Assembly (NCBI RefSeq): GCF_016805985.1
Contig: NZ_CP017661.1
Location: 1,116,001 to 1,180,000 of the forward strand
Source: Microbacterium sp. JZ31
Lineage (GTDB): Bacteria > Actinomycetota > Actinomycetes > Actinomycetales > Microbacteriaceae
Length of the DNA: 64,000 nt
Reading direction: 5' to 3'
Positions 61,993 through 64,000 of this stretch are shown here, piece after piece. The notes under the pieces were generated by a model. The model was not told the origin of the DNA. It did no database searches and saw only the letters and a program-made list of their open reading frames with translations. How positions within the stretch are numbered: position 1 is the first letter of the stretch; each line of letters begins with the position of its first letter. The position numbers and the translations under genes are program-made.

Positions 61993-63764
61993 GCGGCGCC
62001 GGATCCCCACTGGACGGGCTCGACGAGCATCAGCGACAGGCGGCCGCGACCCTGCGGGGTCCCGTCGTCGTGCTGGCCGGTGCCGGCGCGGGCAAGACGC
62101 GCGTGATCACGCACCGGATCGCGCACGGCGTCGACACCGGGGCGTACTCGCCGCAGCGTGTGATGGCAGTGACCTTCACGACGAAGGCGGCGGGCGAGCT
62201 GCGGGGGCGACTGCGCGCGCTGGGCATCGAGGGCGTCTCGGCGAAGACGTTCCACGCCGCGGCCCTCGCGCAGCTGAACTACTTCTGGCCGCAGGTCGCG
62301 GGCGACGAGGCGCCGCGTATCGTCGACAACAAGGTGAAGCTGCTCGCGCACGCCGCCGATGCGCTGCGTCTGCGACCCGACCGCGCCACGCTGCGGGACG
62401 TCGCCGCGCAGATCGAATGGCGCAAGGTCACGATGCGCACGATCGAGCAGTACGAGCGCCTCGGCCGCACGGTCGGCTCGCTCAAGACCGACGCGCTCGT
62501 CGAGCTGATGCGCCGGTATGAGGCGCTGAAGGACGAGCGCCGCCAGCTCGACTTCGAGGACGTGCTGCTCGCCTGCGCGGGCATGCTCGAGGCCGAACCG
62601 CGCGTCGCGGTCGCGGTGCGCGAGCAGTACCGTCACTTCACCGTCGACGAGTTCCAGGACGTCTCGCCGCTGCAGAACCGCCTGCTCGAGCTGTGGCTGG
62701 GCGACCGCCGCGACCTGTGCGTCGTCGGCGATGCGAGCCAGACCATCTACTCGTTCACGGGCGCCGAATCGCGCTTCCTGCTGGAGTTCCCCACGCGCTA
62801 CCCGGATGCCACGGTCGTGCGCCTCGAGCGGAACTACCGCTCGGACGGTGCCGTGCTGGAGGTGGCCAATGCGCTCATGCGGGGGCGCCCCGGGGCGCTC
62901 ACCCTGGTCGCCGCCGCGGGTGAGGCGTCGTCGCCCCGGCCCGAGGTGGTCGCCTATCCGGACGACCGCGCCGAGGTCGAAGGCGTCGCGGACGCGATCG
63001 CGCGGCGGATGCAGTCCGCGCGCGCCGACGAGATCGCGGTCCTGTACCGATCGCACGCCCAGTCGGCGGCGATCCAGCAGGCGCTCTCGGCGCGGGGCAT
63101 CGCGACGAGCGTGCTCGGCGGCACGCGGTTCTTCGACATGCCCGAGGTGCGACAGGCCGTGCTGGCCATCCGCGCGGCCGCCGTCGCCCCGCACGGCGCC
63201 GGCTTCGTGGACGAGGTGCGCACGGCGCTGCGCGGCCTGGGGCACCAGGACGATCCGCCCGCCGCGGGCGGAGCGCTGCGCGACGCGTGGGAGGCGCGCG
63301 CCGCGATCCTGCGGCTCGCGGAGGAGGCCCCGGCGGGGACGACCCTGCGTTCGTTCGCCGACGACCTGATGGCGCGCGCGAAGGATCAGCACGAGCTCGC
63401 GATGCGCACCGTGACGCTGTCGACGCTGCACGCCGCCAAGGGGCTCGAGTGGCCGCACGTGCACATCCTGGGCTTCTCCGAGGGGCTGTTGCCGATCTCG
63501 TACGCCTCGTCGCTCGAGGGCGTCGACGAGGAGCGGCGGCTCGCTTACGTCGGCATCACGCGCGCCGCGCGAACGCTGTCGATCTCGTGGGCTCGGCAGT
63601 CGGAAGCGGGACGAGGGGAGCGCGCTCCGTCGCGCTTCCTCGCCGAGATCGGTCCTCATCTCGCGCAGGGGCGCCCGTCCGGCACAGGCACTCGGGGTGC
63701 GGACGGTGCGAGTGCCACGCGCGGCGCGCCTCCGCGCTCGAGCGCACGGACGCCGACGCGCTGA
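61989..63764 (+). CDS. uvrD2: UvrD2-type superfamily 1 DNA helicase, no HRDC domain seen
   Basis: This 591-residue helicase has GAGAGKTRVITHRIA (about 31-45), TFTTKAAGELRGRL, FTVDEFQDVSPLQ (about 218), VVGDASQTIYSFTGAES, LERNYRSD, STLHAAKGLEWPHVHILGF and DEERRLAYVGITRA. Mycobacterial UvrD2 adds a linker and an HRDC domain. Here the protein ends about 40 residues after FLAEIG, in a Ser/Arg/Gly-rich tail. GTG at 61989 is coupled to nudC. The last 209 bases overlap the convergent gene at the window end. Confidence 0.88.
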   Translation: MSGAGSPLDGLDEHQRQAAATLRGPVVVLAGAGAGKTRVITHRIAHGVDTGAYSPQRVMAVTFTTKAAGELRGRLRALGIEGVSAKTFHAAALAQLNYFWPQVAGDEAPRIVDNKVKLLAHAADALRLRPDRATLRDVAAQIEWRKVTMRTIEQYERLGRTVGSLKTDALVELMRRYEALKDERRQLDFEDVLLACAGMLEAEPRVAVAVREQYRHFTVDEFQDVSPLQNRLLELWLGDRRDLCVVGDASQTIYSFTGAESRFLLEFPTRYPDATVVRLERNYRSDGAVLEVANALMRGRPGALTLVAAAGEASSPRPEVVAYPDDRAEVEGVADAIARRMQSARADEIAVLYRSHAQSAAIQQALSARGIATSVLGGTRFFDMPEVRQAVLAIRAAAVAPHGAGFVDEVRTALRGLGHQDDPPAAGGALRDAWEARAAILRLAEEAPAGTTLRSFADDLMARAKDQHELAMRTVTLSTLHAAKGLEWPHVHILGFSEGLLPISYASSLEGVDEERRLAYVGITRAARTLSISWARQSEAGRGERAPSRFLAEIGPHLAQGRPSGTGTRGADGASATRGAPPRSSARTPTR

Positions 63765-64000
63765 CGTCCCGGCCGCGGCCCGGGTGCACGCCGTCGCGCA
63801 GGAGACGCGCGACGAGCATCCCGGCCTCCATCGCCCGCGCGCGGGGCACGGCGACGGGGCGGCGTCCGACCAGCTGAGCGACGATCGCGGGCCACGCCGA
63901 ATCGCGTTCGCGCTCGTGCGCGGCGAGGCACGCGAGGCAGGCCGTGCGTCCGGGCTCGACGAGCGGGCCGACCGTCACGCCGCCGCCGTCGAACACGACC
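63556..64000 (-). CDS. C-terminal part of a ThiF/cyclodehydratase-like protein (partial)
   Basis: The 5' end lies beyond the window. The visible 147 residues start VVFDGGGVTVGPLVEPGRTACLACLAAH and continue ERDSAWPAIVAQL, a pattern I recognise from actinobacterial proteins annotated as bacteriocin-type cyclodehydratase or TOMM leader-binding proteins and found beside uvrD2. WHSHRPHPECLC, about 50 residues before the end, resembles their terminal His/Cys motif. No precursor peptide or YcaO gene is visible. The last 209 bases overlap the uvrD2 gene. Confidence 0.55.
   Translation of the reverse strand, partial: VVFDGGGVTVGPLVEPGRTACLACLAAHERERDSAWPAIVAQLVGRRPVAVPRARAMEAGMLVARLLRDGVHPGRGRDVSASASVRSSAEARRAWHSHRPHPECLCRTGAPARDEDRSRRGSATERAPLVPLPTAEPTRSTAFARRA

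Noticed and set aside
63556..64000. RiPP/TOMM antibiotic cluster suggested by the cyclodehydratase-like protein
   Set aside because: No YcaO, precursor peptide, transporter or immunity gene is visible, and the neighbours are housekeeping repair genes. Kept only as an orphan finding.

Overview
The window is high-GC DNA (about 70% G+C), densely coding on both strands, from an actinobacterium. Protein content and gene order fit Microbacteriaceae, most likely Microbacterium or a close relative. This assignment rests on protein resemblance and codon bias, not on a marker gene. About 58 protein genes are supported. No rRNA, tRNA, CRISPR array, insertion sequence, prophage or integrase was seen. Most genes are chromosomal housekeeping genes.

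Layout. 0-4 kb: an ABC exporter, a nuclease-fold protein and a family 2 glycosyltransferase. 4-10 kb (minus strand): the NAD de novo operon nadA-nadB-nadC with a cysteine desulfurase, led by the Nudix-type repressor gene nrtR and two likely NrtR sites in the nadA promoter. 10-12.5 kb: a DHA2 drug exporter with a duplicated central helix pair, followed by a MarR regulator; two TTGAC-N4-GTCAA palindromes cover the exporter promoter. 12.6-17.3 kb: a tandem glycine riboswitch and gcvT-gcvH-gcvP, then a 120-bp tandem REP-like repeat. 17.5-25 kb: an acetyltransferase, a CPBP-type membrane protein and an oligopeptide ABC importer operon. 25-31 kb: typA, a TetR/MFS divergent pair, a Nudix hydrolase, and an XRE-cupin regulator divergent from azlCD.

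31-48 kb: ferredoxin, the succinylase-branch lysine genes dapC, dapD and dapE, citrate synthase, a GT-C-like membrane protein, a DUF3117 protein, a methyltransferase, tatB, a Mrp/DUF1003/soluble MgtE-like operon, aminopeptidase P and a PHP phosphoesterase. As I recall it, this order resembles the Mycobacterium tuberculosis region from the fdxC/aminotransferase pair through dapD/dapE, tatB and mrp. 48-64 kb: a DEAD-box helicase, a ferritin-like protein, a MarP-like serine protease, a DUF3107 protein, the AdnA-AdnB double-strand break resection motor-nuclease, a phosphotransferase-fold protein, nudC, a UvrD2-type helicase and the end of a ThiF/cyclodehydratase-like protein. This is again a block I recall as conserved in actinobacteria.

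Regulation is the most informative layer. About twenty genes have a -10-like TANNNT hexamer exactly 6 or 7 nt before ATG/GTG, usually without a Shine-Dalgarno, which predicts leaderless mRNAs. This rule fixed several start codons. Convincing operators were read upstream of nadA and the DHA2 exporter, and candidate ones at the TetR/MFS pair and azlC. The glycine riboswitch appears to act by freeing a ribosome site buried in a hairpin touching the gcvT start codon. I found no large, clearly undescribed system. The best leads are the duplicated exporter linker, the overlapping divergent leaderless promoters, the soluble MgtE-like/DUF1003/Mrp operon, and the long convergent overlap at the window end.
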